From NCBI RefSeq assembly GCF_003148645.1, contig NZ_QGGP01000001.1:62001-126000 (forward strand): 64,000 nucleotides of DNA, read 5' to 3'. Position 1 is the first letter of the stretch. Every line of letters starts with the position of its first letter. Positions 52,158-61,328 of this stretch are shown here, in pieces. The stretch is from Xanthomarina spongicola. GTDB taxonomy: Bacteria > Bacteroidota > Bacteroidia > Flavobacteriales > Flavobacteriaceae. Made by a program: the position numbers and the translations under genes. Below the pieces are notes generated by a model that was not told the origin of the DNA, did no database searches, and worked only from the letters and a program-made list of their open reading frames with translations.

Positions 52158-53600
52158 TTATAAATTGCAACTTGTAATTTCAGTTACTCGCAAGGTGTTG
52201 ACCATCCCTTTTGCTTGAATTGGCATAGCCGCCAAACTAACAAGCATGTCTCCTGCATCTAAATATCCTTTTTTACAAGCTATAGCATTAACATCCTCAA
52301 TGGTTTCGTCTGTACTTACAAACTTGTCGTAATAAAATGCTTTAACTCCCCAAAGTAAACTTAATTGTGTTAGAATACGTTTGTTAGAGGTAAATACTAA
52401 AATATGTGCACTTGGTCTCCATGCAGATATTTGAAAAGCTGTATATCCACTATTGGTTAAAGTTGAAATAGCTTTAGCATCAATCTCGTTAGCCATGTTA
52501 GCAGCGTGATAACAAATAGATTTAGTGATGTATCTTTTAGTACGAATATGTGGAGGGATTTGAGGTACTTTTATTAATGATGAGTCTTCAACACTTTTAA
52601 TAATGTTAGACATTTGCTTAATAACCTGAACTGGATAACTACCAACTGAAGTTTCGCCAGATAACATAACTGCATCTGCTCCATCCATAACCGAGTTTGC
52701 TACATCGTTTACTTCTGCACGTGTTGGTGTTAAACTGGAAATCATGGTTTCCATCATTTGAGTAGCGATAATAACAGGTATTCTAGCTTGTTTAGCTCTT
52801 AAGACTAGTTTCTTTTGAATTAATGGAACTTCTTCAGCAGGAATTTCAACACCTAAATCGCCTCGAGCTACCATTAAGCCATCGCAATAAGCAACAATTT
52901 TGTCAATATTTTCTACTGCTTCAGGTTTTTCTATTTTAGCAATAATTGGTATTTTATGATCGCTATGCGTATTTATTAACTCTTCCAGTTGCATTAAATC
53001 TTCTGCATGTCTTACAAAGGATAAAGCCATCCAATCTACCTTTTGTTCTATTGCAAATAGGGCGTCTTCAATATCTTTTTCTGTAAGTGCAGGTTGCGAA
53101 ATATTAGTGTTTGGTAAATTAACTCCTTTTTTAGAACGCAATGGTCCACCTTGAATTACTTTTGCTTTTACTTTGCTTTTTTTATCTGTCGAAATAACTT
53201 CAAAAATTAATTTCCCATCGTCTAATAGAATTCTTTCACCAGGTTTTGCGTCTTGAGGAAACTTATCGTAAGTCATGTATACGCGTTCTTTAGTTCCTTC
53301 AAAACGTTTACCAGTTTCGAATATAATTTCATCGCCTTCGTTAACAAAAACCTCACCTTTCATGGTTCCTACTCGAAGCTTTGGGCCTTGTAAATCGGCA
53401 AGAATAGCAGCATTATAATCAAATTCTTCATTTAATTCACGTATCATTTTAATACGTTCTTTCACGTCATTATAATCTGCATGAGAAAAGTTTATTCTAA
53501 ACACGTTAACACCTTCATCTAGCATGCCCTTTAGTATTTCTTTCGTGCTAGTTGCTGGTCCTAATGTGGCTACAATTTTTGTTTTTTTTCTTTTTAACAT
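52158..53600 (-). CDS. pyk: Pyruvate kinase
   Basis: A 480-residue glycolytic enzyme making pyruvate and ATP from phosphoenolpyruvate. Seen are KIVATLGPATSTKE, the substrate Lys segment IPIIAKIEKPEAVENID, MVARGDLGVEIPAEEVP (Mg-binding) and DAVMLSGETSVGSYPV. The C-terminal allosteric domain is present (ILVFTSNKRILTQLSLLWG). Its ATG overlaps the stop of the IPExxxVDY gene by one base. Confidence 0.97.
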   Translation of the reverse strand: MLKRKKTKIVATLGPATSTKEILKGMLDEGVNVFRINFSHADYNDVKERIKMIRELNEEFDYNAAILADLQGPKLRVGTMKGEVFVNEGDEIIFETGKRFEGTKERVYMTYDKFPQDAKPGERILLDDGKLIFEVISTDKKSKVKAKVIQGGPLRSKKGVNLPNTNISQPALTEKDIEDALFAIEQKVDWMALSFVRHAEDLMQLEELINTHSDHKIPIIAKIEKPEAVENIDKIVAYCDGLMVARGDLGVEIPAEEVPLIQKKLVLRAKQARIPVIIATQMMETMISSLTPTRAEVNDVANSVMDGADAVMLSGETSVGSYPVQVIKQMSNIIKSVEDSSLIKVPQIPPHIRTKRYITKSICYHAANMANEIDAKAISTLTNSGYTAFQISAWRPSAHILVFTSNKRILTQLSLLWGVKAFYYDKFVSTDETIEDVNAIACKKGYLDAGDMLVSLAAMPIQAKGMVNTLRVTEITSCNL

Positions 53601-54085
53601 TAATTAAATATTAAATTGTTTTTTGATTTAAGCTGGTTAACATCTATTATATAAGCTGTAACAATGTGAGCAATATCTTGAATTTGACTTACAATTCTTT
53701 GATTCTTTTTGGAACTTAGTTGGTCGTCGTTAATCTTTAATATATAGTTCACTTTTTTAAATTCTGGCAGTAAATAAAACGTTTCAGTTACTTTACCTGT
53801 ATCATTAAATAAACTATTACCTATTACTGGATTATTAGTCTCAATCTTACATATATTAGAAACCAAGTTCCATGTATTAAGTTGTTTATTGTCTTCCCAT
53901 TCAAATATTGGGAATTTAGAAGTATTACTGAAGTCTAAATCCTTTTTTCTACGTTTAAGATTTAAATTTAATTTAGTGTTTAATAAATAAGCAAGTCTGT
54001 AATCTTCAATAGAAGTGTGAATGCCGATAAGAGTGAAATCTGCTTCATCAAAAAAGTCTTCTAAACTAAGTTTCTTAATTGCCAT
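53600..54085 (-). CDS. IPExxxVDY family protein
   Basis: A 161-residue protein that fits the Bacteroidota IPExxxVDY family: FTLIGIHTSIEDYRLAYLLN (about 17-36), then SNTSKFPIFEWEDNKQLNTW. There is no signal peptide, so it is cytoplasmic. Function unknown; the conserved position just upstream of pyk, with a one-base overlap here, suggests co-expression with that enzyme. Confidence 0.8.
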   Translation of the reverse strand: MAIKKLSLEDFFDEADFTLIGIHTSIEDYRLAYLLNTKLNLNLKRRKKDLDFSNTSKFPIFEWEDNKQLNTWNLVSNICKIETNNPVIGNSLFNDTGKVTETFYLLPEFKKVNYILKINDDQLSSKKNQRIVSQIQDIAHIVTAYIIDVNQLKSKNNLIFN

Positions 54086-54186
54086 AACTCACATTGTTTT
54101 GTAAAGATAAGACTTCCCCTTTTATTAATATTAAGTTTTGATTAATCTTAACACAATAGTAATTATTGCATTTTTTGAAATAAAGC

Positions 54187-54927
54187 TTAGTAATCTTTAG
54201 AAATTTGCTTTTGAAATACAAAAAAAGCGCGTTTTGAAGCTTTTTCTTCTGCTTTCTTTTTGGAGGTCGCTCTAGCTTTTGAAACTACTTTATCATCTAT
54301 CGATAATTTCACTGAAAAATGTCTTACATCATCGTTTCCTGTATCCTCGTACACATTGTAATCGAATGTTTTCTTTTCTTTTTGACACCATTCAATAAGC
54401 AAACTTTTATAGCTTATTACTTTTCCTTCTAATTTTTCAATATCTACATAAGGGATAATAACTTTTTTGTAGATAAATTTTTCACTGTATTTATAACCCT
54501 TATCAAGAAAAATAGCTCCTACCAAAGCTTCAAAAAGATTACCATGAATGTTATCTCCAAATTGCCCTTTCGGAATTTTACTTTCAACTAGGCTAATTAA
54601 GTTTAAATCTTTACCAAGTTCATTTAAATGTTCTCGACTTACAATTTTAGAACGCATTTTAGTAAGGTAGCCTTCGTCTCCACTTGGTACTTCTACGTAT
54701 AAATGAGAAGCAATAACTGCTCCTAACATAGCATCTCCTAAAAACTCTAGTCGCTCGTAATTAACAATATGGCCTTCACTATCTTTAATATTCATAGAAC
54801 GATGCGTAAATGCTGTTTTATAAATATTTAAAGATTTTGGTTTGAACCCTAAAATTTTATTAATAGACACAAAAAAATTCCCGTCAATTTTTGAACGGGA
54901 ATTTAATATGTTTCGAATGTTCTTCAT
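54187..54927 (-). CDS. rnc: Ribonuclease III
   Basis: A 246-residue double-strand RNA endonuclease for rRNA and mRNA processing. The RNase III domain has the signature ERLEFLGDAMLGAVIA (Mg-binding Glu and Asp) and the late FEALVGAIFLD; a dsRNA-binding domain follows (SYKSLLIEWCQ to KKKAEEKASKRAF). The start at 54927 is chosen since an ATG at 54963 overlaps fabF by 28 bases. It lies 8 bases after fabF, and acpP-fabF-rnc forms a conserved unit. Confidence 0.95.
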   Translation of the reverse strand: MKNIRNILNSRSKIDGNFFVSINKILGFKPKSLNIYKTAFTHRSMNIKDSEGHIVNYERLEFLGDAMLGAVIASHLYVEVPSGDEGYLTKMRSKIVSREHLNELGKDLNLISLVESKIPKGQFGDNIHGNLFEALVGAIFLDKGYKYSEKFIYKKVIIPYVDIEKLEGKVISYKSLLIEWCQKEKKTFDYNVYEDTGNDDVRHFSVKLSIDDKVVSKARATSKKKAEEKASKRAFFVFQKQISKDY

Positions 54928-54935
54928 TCGTTTGT

Positions 54936-56186
54936 TTAATCTAATTTTTTGAATAATACACAAGCATTGTGTCCTCCAAAACCAAATGTATTACTCATGG
55001 CAACTTTAACGTTTCGTTTTTGTGCTTTGTTTAATGTTAAATTAAGTTCAGGATCAATATTCTCATCAACAACCTCATGGTTAATTGTAGGAGGAACAAT
55101 ACCATGTTCCATAGCTAAAATTGCAGCAATTGATTCAATGGCTCCAGCAGCTCCTAACAAATGTCCTGTCATAGATTTTGTTGAGTTAATATTAATATTT
55201 TTTGCATGGTCTCCAAACACTTCAGAAATGGCTTTTAATTCAGCAACATCTCCTAGAGGTGTTGATGTTCCATGTGTGTTGATATGATCAACTTCTTCAG
55301 GTTTAACACCAGCATTTTCTAAACAATTTTTCATTACAGCAATAACGCCTATTCCTTCAGGATGTGGTGCAGTCATATGGTAAGCATCGGAAGATAAACC
55401 TCCTCCAAGAACTTCAGCATATATTTTTGCTCCTCTTGCTTTAGCATGTTCGTAATCTTCAAGAATAATTGCTCCTGCTCCTTCTCCTAATACAAAACCA
55501 TCTCTGGTTGCATCAAAAGGTCTTGAAGCTGTTTCTGGGCTTTCATTTCTTGTTGATAAAGCATGCATGGCATTAAATCCACCCATTCCAGCTATGGTTA
55601 CAGCTGCTTCACTTCCACCAGTAACCACCACATCGCAATGTCCTAAACGTATATAGTTTAGAGCATCAATCATAGCATTTGCCGATGAAGCACAAGCTGA
55701 TACAGTTGTATAGTTAGGACCCATAAACCCATGTTTAATGGAAATGTTTCCTGGCGCTATATCTGCAATCATTTTAGGAATAAAGAATGGGTTAAATCTT
55801 GGCGTTCCGTCTCCAGCTGCAAAGTTTAAAACTTCATCCTGAAACGTTTCCAAGCCACCAATTCCTGCTCCCCAAATAACACCTACTCTTAATTTATTGA
55901 TAGCATCTAGATCTAATTTAGAGTCTGCAATGGCTTCATCTGAAGCCACCATAGCATACTGAGTAAATCGATCCATTTTTCGTGCTTCTTTTCTATCAAG
56001 AAAATCGGTGGCATTAAAGTTTTTTAATTCACAAGCGAATTTAGTCTTGAACTTTTCAGTATCAAAATAGGTTATTGGTGCAGCTCCACTTTTTCCACTT
56101 AATAGAGCCTCCCAATATTCGTCTTTGGTATTGCCTATAGGTGTTAGTGCTCCTAAACCAGTAATTACAACTCGCTTTAATTCCAT
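54936..56186 (-). CDS. fabF: 3-oxoacyl-ACP synthase II
   Basis: A 416-residue condensing enzyme that lengthens acyl chains bound to ACP. The catalytic Cys is in SACASSANAM near 164, and the two His in NTHGTSTPLGD and TGHLLGAAGAIE; the KS loop NTFGFGGHNACVLF ends it. It lies 13 bases downstream of acpP and just ahead of rnc. Confidence 0.97.
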   Translation of the reverse strand: MELKRVVITGLGALTPIGNTKDEYWEALLSGKSGAAPITYFDTEKFKTKFACELKNFNATDFLDRKEARKMDRFTQYAMVASDEAIADSKLDLDAINKLRVGVIWGAGIGGLETFQDEVLNFAAGDGTPRFNPFFIPKMIADIAPGNISIKHGFMGPNYTTVSACASSANAMIDALNYIRLGHCDVVVTGGSEAAVTIAGMGGFNAMHALSTRNESPETASRPFDATRDGFVLGEGAGAIILEDYEHAKARGAKIYAEVLGGGLSSDAYHMTAPHPEGIGVIAVMKNCLENAGVKPEEVDHINTHGTSTPLGDVAELKAISEVFGDHAKNININSTKSMTGHLLGAAGAIESIAAILAMEHGIVPPTINHEVVDENIDPELNLTLNKAQKRNVKVAMSNTFGFGGHNACVLFKKLD

Positions 56187-56199
56187 AAATTTGTGTGAA

Positions 56200-56433
56200 T
56201 TATTTTGCTGCTTCTATATAAGAGATAGCTTGACCAACTGTAGCAATATTTTCTGCTTGATCGTCTGGAATTTGGATATCAAATTCTTTTTCGAATTCCA
56301 TTATTAATTCTACAGTGTCTAATGAATCTGCTCCTAAATCGTTTGTGAAGCTAGCTTCAGTTACAACCTCGTTTTCATCAACACCTAATTTGTCTACGAT
56401 AATCGCTTTTACTCTTGATGCAATGTCTGACAT
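56200..56433 (-). CDS. acpP: Acyl carrier protein
   Basis: A 77-residue acidic protein carrying acyl chains on a 4'-phosphopantetheine arm. The attachment Ser37 is in [12 protein letters not shown]. It is the first gene of the acpP-fabF-rnc run and has a -7 box about 30 bases ahead of its start codon. Confidence 0.98.
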   Translation of the reverse strand: MSDIASRVKAIIVDKLGVDENEVVTEASFTNDLGADSLDTVELIMEFEKEFDIQIPDDQAENIATVGQAISYIEAAK

Positions 56434-56463
56434 AATCTTTTAATTTTAAGTTTTAATTAGTTG

Positions 56464-56472
56464 GCAAAAATA
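56464..56472 (-). promoter_or_regulatory. -7 box (TATTTTTGC) for acpP-fabF-rnc
   Basis: The minus strand reads TATTTTTGC, matching TAnnTTTGC, 31-39 bases before the acpP ATG. Confidence 0.55.
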
Positions 56473-56654
56473 AAAAACTTTATTTTTAAAACACACCTTT
56501 ACTTTAAAAATGTGCAGGTAATTTACTAAAATAACCTTGAAGTATTTCAATTTTGCCTTCTAATTGTTAATTTTTATTCTTTTTTTTGTCTGAATAATTA
56601 ACTTTTTATTATCTGTAAAATGAAATGAGCTTGATAATTTTGCTGAACATTGTT

Positions 56655-56669
56655 GTAAATTCAATTTAC
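56655..56669. promoter_or_regulatory. 15-bp palindrome ahead of purN
   Basis: GTAAATT-C-AATTTAC (56655-56669) is a perfect odd palindrome 42 bases before the purN ATG, in the divergent acpP/purN gap. It is a possible operator; no regulator can be named. Confidence 0.35.
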
Positions 56670-56710
56670 GAATTACATCTGACATTAATTTTTAAAATAA
56701 AAACTAACAG

Positions 56711-57277
56711 ATGAAACGTATTGTAATTTTTGCGTCCGGAAGTGGTACTAATGCTGAAAATTTAATTACTTTTTTTCACAACAGAAAAAATGTGTCTGTT
56801 ATTCAAGTATTGACTAACAATCCTCATGCCAAAGTTTTAGACCGAGCAAAAAAATTAAGTGTTAGCGCTCTATCTTTCAATAAAATAGCTTTTACAGAAA
56901 CAAATGATGTTTTAAATATCTTAAAAGCAAACAATCCTGATTTAATAGTTCTTGCTGGCTTTTTATGGAAATTTCCAGAAACCATATTAAAAGAATTCCC
57001 TAACAGAGTCATTAATATTCACCCAGCATTATTGCCAAAATATGGTGGAAAAGGCATGTATGGCAAATTTGTACATGAAGCAGTTGTTGCTAATAAAGAA
57101 AAAGAAACAGGTATAACAATTCATTATGTAAATGAAAATTATGATGAAGGTGCTATTATTTTTCAAGCTAAGTGTGAAGTAAAACCTTCTGATTCTGCTG
57201 AAGATGTAGCTGCTAAAATCCATGACTTAGAAATGAACCATTTTCCAGAGGTTGTTAATTCCCTAATTAATGGCTAA
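56711..57277 (+). CDS. purN: Phosphoribosylglycinamide formyltransferase
   Basis: A 188-residue enzyme that formylates glycinamide ribonucleotide with 10-formyl-THF, step 3 of purine synthesis. FASGSGTNAENL starts it; the catalytic Asn-His pair is in INIHPALLPKYGG near 106-108, and HYVNENYDEGAII holds the third catalytic Asp near 144. The 3' end overlaps rnhA by 8 bases. Confidence 0.95.
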   Translation: MKRIVIFASGSGTNAENLITFFHNRKNVSVIQVLTNNPHAKVLDRAKKLSVSALSFNKIAFTETNDVLNILKANNPDLIVLAGFLWKFPETILKEFPNRVINIHPALLPKYGGKGMYGKFVHEAVVANKEKETGITIHYVNENYDEGAIIFQAKCEVKPSDSAEDVAAKIHDLEMNHFPEVVNSLING

Positions 57278-57911
57278 AAAGAAAAAAAAATACTACACAG
57301 TCTGGAAAGGGCATCACACTGGTGTTTTTGAATCTTGGGATGACTGCAAAGCACAAATAAAAGATTTTGAAGGCGCACAATACAAATCTTTTGAAACCTT
57401 TGATGCAGCTAAAAAAGCTTTAAACGGAAACTACAAAGACTATATTGGTAAAAACAAAAAATTCGCTTCAAGTCTTTCTAATGAACAACTAAAAAAAATT
57501 GGTCAACCTAACTACCATTCCATTTCTGTTGATGCTGCATCTTCTGGAAATCCAGGAGTCATGGAATATAGAGGCGTGGATACCAAAACAAAAAAACAAC
57601 TTTTTATTCAAGGCCCTTTTGAAGAAGGCACTAATAATATTGGCGAGTTTTTAGCTATTGTACATGGATTAGCCTTTTTAAAACAAAACAATAGTGATAG
57701 ACTAATTTACACAGATTCCAAAACAGCCATAAGTTGGATAAAAAAGAAAACCTGTAACACCAAACTGGAGCGCCACGATAAAAACAAAGCCTTATTTGAA
57801 TTGGTTGACAGAGCTGTAAAATGGCTTAAAACAAACAGTTATAAAACAACCATTGTAAAATGGGAAACCAAGGCTTGGGGAGAAATACCTGCTGACTTTG
57901 GGAGAAAGTGA
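57270..57911 (+). CDS. rnhA: Ribonuclease HI with N-terminal hybrid-binding domain
   Basis: A 213-residue enzyme cutting RNA in RNA-DNA hybrids. The N-terminal caulimovirus-viroplasmin-type hybrid-binding domain (about 5-47, YYTVWKGHHTGVFESWDDCK) is followed by the catalytic domain: Asp in SVDAASSGNPG, Glu in NNIGEFLAIVHG, Asp in YTDSKTAISW and the last Asp in WGEIPADFGRK. All four are present. Its start overlaps the 3' end of purN. Confidence 0.95.
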   Translation: MAKKKKKYYTVWKGHHTGVFESWDDCKAQIKDFEGAQYKSFETFDAAKKALNGNYKDYIGKNKKFASSLSNEQLKKIGQPNYHSISVDAASSGNPGVMEYRGVDTKTKKQLFIQGPFEEGTNNIGEFLAIVHGLAFLKQNNSDRLIYTDSKTAISWIKKKTCNTKLERHDKNKALFELVDRAVKWLKTNSYKTTIVKWETKAWGEIPADFGRK

Positions 57912-57956
57912 TTATTTATTTCAAAAAAACTTTCGTGTATTAGAGGCTAAATACCT

Positions 57957-57965
57957 TATATTTGC
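57957..57965 (+). promoter_or_regulatory. -7 box (TATATTTGC) for the PfkB kinase gene
   Basis: TATATTTGC matches TAnnTTTGC fully and lies 22-30 bases before the ATG at 57987. A TTTCG rather than TTTG lies about 21 bases upstream. Confidence 0.55.
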
Positions 57966-57986
57966 ACCAAATTTTCAAACCTCAAT

Positions 57987-58913
57987 ATGAGCAAATTAGT
58001 AATAGTAGGAACCGTAGCTTTTGATGCTATTGAAACACCATTTGGTAAAACAGATAAAATTCTAGGGGGAGCAGCAACATTTATTGGTCTAGCAGCTTCA
58101 CATTTTAATATAGATTCTTCTGTAGTATCTATAATTGGTGGAGATTTTCCTCAAAAATATTTAGACTTACTATCAAATAGAAATATCGACATTTCTGGTG
58201 TTGAAATAGTAAAAGAAGGCAAAACATTTTTCTGGAGTGGAAAATATCATAACGATATGAATTCTCGCGATACTTTAGCTACAGAACTTAACGTTCTTGC
58301 AGACTTTAACCCTGTAGTACCATCAAATTACAGAAATTCGGACATCGTTATGTTAGGAAACTTACATCCTATCGTCCAAATGAGTGTACTTGAGCAAATG
58401 GAATCAAAACCAAAACTTGTTATATTAGACACAATGAATTTTTGGATGGATTGTGCTCTAAAAGAGCTTCATGAGGTCATTAAAAAAGTGAACGTAATTA
58501 CTATTAACGACGAAGAAGCCAGACAATTAACTGGTGAATATTCTTTAGTTGTAGCAGCACGTAAAATTCATGAAATGGGACCAAAATATGTAGTAATAAA
58601 GAAAGGAGAACATGGTGCTTTATTATTTCATGATGACAATGTTTTTTATGCTCCTGCTTTACCATTAGAAGAAGTATTTGATCCAACTGGTGCTGGAGAT
58701 ACTTTTGCTGGAGGTTTTGCTGGATATTTAGCAAAAACTGAAGATGTGTCTTTTGAAAATATGAAAAATGCTGTAATATATGGATCGACCTTAGCTTCGT
58801 TTTGTGTAGAAAAATTTGGTACAGAACGAATGGTTGCATTAAAAAGTAGCGAAGTTCATCAACGCTTACAACAATTTAAGAATTTAACACAATTCGATAT
58901 AGAATTAAGATAA
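57987..58913 (+). CDS. PfkB-family carbohydrate kinase
   Basis: A 308-residue kinase of the ribokinase fold. Conserved are the N-terminal GGAATFIGLAASHF, the internal DTMNFWMDCALKEL, NDEEARQLTGE, and the C-terminal catalytic DPTGAGDTFAGGFAGYLA with the base Asp and anion hole. The substrate is a sugar or nucleoside and cannot be named. The monogenic unit has its own -7 box and terminator and lies between purN-rnhA and a PurF-type gene. Confidence 0.9.
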   Translation: MSKLVIVGTVAFDAIETPFGKTDKILGGAATFIGLAASHFNIDSSVVSIIGGDFPQKYLDLLSNRNIDISGVEIVKEGKTFFWSGKYHNDMNSRDTLATELNVLADFNPVVPSNYRNSDIVMLGNLHPIVQMSVLEQMESKPKLVILDTMNFWMDCALKELHEVIKKVNVITINDEEARQLTGEYSLVVAARKIHEMGPKYVVIKKGEHGALLFHDDNVFYAPALPLEEVFDPTGAGDTFAGGFAGYLAKTEDVSFENMKNAVIYGSTLASFCVEKFGTERMVALKSSEVHQRLQQFKNLTQFDIELR

Positions 58914-58915
58914 AC

Positions 58916-58946
58916 AAACGCGCTCCATTATTTGAGCGCGTTTTTT
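58916..58946 (+). terminator. Terminator of the PfkB kinase gene
   Basis: AAACGCGCTC and GAGCGCGTTT form a 10-bp stem with an 8-nt loop, followed by T. It begins 2 bases after the kinase stop codon. Confidence 0.85.
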
Positions 58947-58982
58947 GATTATTAAACAACAACTACAACAATATAACTAACA

Positions 58983-60881
58983 ATGAGCGACGCTTTAAAA
59001 CATGAATGTGGTATTGCACAAATAAGACTTTTAAAACCCTTAGAGTTTTATAAAGAAAAGTATGGTAGTGCTTTTTATGGAGTGAATAAAATGTACTTAA
59101 TGATGGAAAAACAGCACAATCGTGGTCAAGATGGTGCAGGATTTGCAAGCATTAAGTTAGACACCAGCCCAGGAGATCGTTATATAAGTCGTGTACGCTC
59201 TATTGCACAACAACCTATACAAGATATTTTTGCTCAAATAAACGACAGAATTAATAAAGAAATGCTTGAACATCCTGAATATAAAGAGGATGTATCTCTG
59301 CAAAAAAAGCACTTACCATATATTGGGGAAGTTTTACTTGGACATGTTAGATATGGAACTTATGGTAAAAATAGTGTTGAAAACGTACATCCATTTTTAA
59401 GACAAAACAATTGGATGCATAGAAATCTCATTCTAGCAGGAAACTTTAATATGACTAATGTTGATAAGCTGTTTAAAGAGCTTGTTAGAATTGGACAACA
59501 TCCAAAGGAAATGGCAGATACCATAACCATAATGGAAAAAATTGGTCATTTTTTAGATGATGCTGTTGCAAAAAAATACAAACAACTTAAAAAAGAAGGC
59601 TATAGTAAAATTGAATGCTCTCCTTTAATTGCAGAACGACTTAATGTGGCTAAAATATTAAAACGCTCGTCAAAAAACTGGGATGGTGGCTATGCTATGG
59701 CTGGACTTCTTGGTCATGGAGATTCTTTTGTTTTAAGAGATCCAGCAGGAATAAGACCAGTTTATTATTATAAAGATGATGAAGTTGTTGTAGTAGCTTC
59801 AGAAAGGCCAGTAATTCAAACAGTTTTTAATGTCGATTTTGAAGATGTTAAAGAATTAGAACCTGGACATGCTATTATTACTAAAAAATCAGGCAAAGTC
59901 TCTATAGTTAAAATAATAGAGCCATTAGAGAGAAAAGCTTGTTCTTTTGAACGCATTTATTTCTCTAGAGGAAGTGATGCAGAAATCTATCAAGAAAGAA
60001 AAAAACTAGGAAAATTATTAATGCCAAAAGTGTTACAAGCTATTAATAATGACACAAAAAACACCGTATTTTCTTATATTCCAAATACTGCAGAAACATC
60101 TTTTTTTGGAATGATTGAGACTGTTGAAGAACATTTGAACGAGAAAAAAACCCAAGCTATTTTAGATGGTAAAGGAGGCCTTTCAGCAGAAAGAGTTACA
60201 GAAATTTTAAGCGAAAGACCTCGTATTGAAAAAATTGCCATTAAAGATGTTAAATTAAGAACATTTATTACAGAGGATAGTAGCAGAAACGACTTAGTAG
60301 CACATGTTTATGATGTTACCTATGGAGTTATAAAACCTACTGATAACCTTGTTATTATAGACGATAGTATTGTTAGAGGTACGACTCTAAAAATGAGTAT
60401 TATTAAAATGATGGACAGATTAAACCCAAAAAAGATTATTGTTGTTTCTTCTGCTCCTCAAATTCGCTATCCAGATTGTTATGGAATTGATATGGCACGA
60501 TTGGAAGATTTAATAGCTTTTAGAGCTATGTTAGAATTACTAAAAGAAAATAATAAGTATCATTTAGTCGAGGAGGTTTATAAAAAATGTAAAGCTCAAG
60601 TAGATTTAGATGATAAAGATGTTAGAAACTTTGTAAAAGACCTTTATTCTGAATTTTCGGCCGATACCATTTCAAATAAAATAGCTGAATTAATTTGCGA
60701 TAATACCATAAAATCTAAAGTAGAGACCATTTTTCAACCAATTGAAAGTTTACATAAGGCATGTCCTAAAAACTTAGGCGATTGGTATTTTACTGGCAAC
60801 TATCCAACTGTTGGAGGGAATAGAGTTGTAAACAAAGCTTTTATTAATTTTTATGAAGGAAATAAAGAAAGAGCTTACTAG
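58983..60881 (+). CDS. purF: Amidophosphoribosyltransferase (long PurF-type)
   Basis: A 632-residue enzyme of the PurF type, which makes phosphoribosylamine from PRPP and glutamine, step 1 of purine synthesis. Cys9 (HECGIAQIRL) is the glutaminase nucleophile after an 8-residue leader, with HNRGQDGAGFASI and GHVRYGTYG following. The PRPP site is VIIDDSIVRGTTLKMS. It is over 100 residues longer than E. coli PurF, with inserted or extended parts around 60-105 and a C-terminal extension. Bacteroidota often carry this long form beside or in place of the short one, so a related but different role cannot be excluded. Its own promoter is not clear. Confidence 0.88.
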   Translation: MSDALKHECGIAQIRLLKPLEFYKEKYGSAFYGVNKMYLMMEKQHNRGQDGAGFASIKLDTSPGDRYISRVRSIAQQPIQDIFAQINDRINKEMLEHPEYKEDVSLQKKHLPYIGEVLLGHVRYGTYGKNSVENVHPFLRQNNWMHRNLILAGNFNMTNVDKLFKELVRIGQHPKEMADTITIMEKIGHFLDDAVAKKYKQLKKEGYSKIECSPLIAERLNVAKILKRSSKNWDGGYAMAGLLGHGDSFVLRDPAGIRPVYYYKDDEVVVVASERPVIQTVFNVDFEDVKELEPGHAIITKKSGKVSIVKIIEPLERKACSFERIYFSRGSDAEIYQERKKLGKLLMPKVLQAINNDTKNTVFSYIPNTAETSFFGMIETVEEHLNEKKTQAILDGKGGLSAERVTEILSERPRIEKIAIKDVKLRTFITEDSSRNDLVAHVYDVTYGVIKPTDNLVIIDDSIVRGTTLKMSIIKMMDRLNPKKIIVVSSAPQIRYPDCYGIDMARLEDLIAFRAMLELLKENNKYHLVEEVYKKCKAQVDLDDKDVRNFVKDLYSEFSADTISNKIAELICDNTIKSKVETIFQPIESLHKACPKNLGDWYFTGNYPTVGGNRVVNKAFINFYEGNKERAY

Positions 60882-60982
60882 ATAAGCTATTAATAATTAA
60901 CGCTTTGTCTAAGAAATAAGTGCTTTTATCTAAAATATTTGCATTTCAACTGATATATGCAAAAGTTTAAATAAAATAAAAC

Positions 60983-61067
60983 TACTTTAGATTCACCATA
61001 ACATAAGTAGGTTAAGTTCATGGTAGATTTGGGGCAAAAAAAGGTGAACTATCGTTCGCCTTTTTTT
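60983..61067 (+). ncRNA. Candidate small RNA, tandem copy 1
   Basis: A unit with its own -7 box (TACTTTAG, 60983-60990, one mismatch to TAnnTTTG), a transcript body from about 60994 and a terminator. The body folds as ACCAT..ATGGT (60995-60999 with 61017-61025 region, plus inner AAC/GTT), a linker with GATTTGGGGC and an A-run, then GGTGAAC-TATC-GTTCGCC and T (61043-61067). An almost identical copy lies at 61189-61271. ATG-led reading of the body is not kept between copies because of a one-base indel, so it is not a peptide gene. Confidence 0.65.
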
Positions 61068-61188
61068 ATTTTACATCTAAATTTCATTTTTTATTCTAAG
61101 TTTTCATCTAATTCTTTCTTAATTACTCTTTTAGACTAATTTATAAGTAGTTTATCTAATAATTTTCTCAATTCTAAGATAACAACCA

Positions 61189-61271
61189 TATATTTGATGC
61201 ACCATAACATAAGTAGGTTAAGTTTATGGTAGATTTGGGGCAAAAAAGGTGAACTCTCGTTCACCTTTTTT
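61189..61271 (+). ncRNA. Candidate small RNA, tandem copy 2
   Basis: The second copy starts with a perfect -7 box (TATATTTG, 61189-61196), body from about 61200. It matches copy 1 over some 80 bases with five differences. The C/T change sits at the bulge of the first stem, one A is lost from the linker, one change is in the terminator loop, and G to A turns a G-U pair into A-U in the terminator stem (GGTGAAC with GTTCACC). The last difference lies after the T-run. The changes keep the fold, which argues for function at the RNA level. Confidence 0.65.
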
Positions 61272-61328
61272 CATTTTACAACAACAAGGAAAATCACTTA
61301 TTTATATATTTCTTAGAAATCACCACAT

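Noticed and set aside
61020-61140. A reading frame from the ATG within small RNA copy 1 (M-V-D-L-G-Q).
   Set aside because: A one-base indel in the A-run ends the same frame after eight codons in copy 2, so the sequence is kept as RNA and not as peptide.
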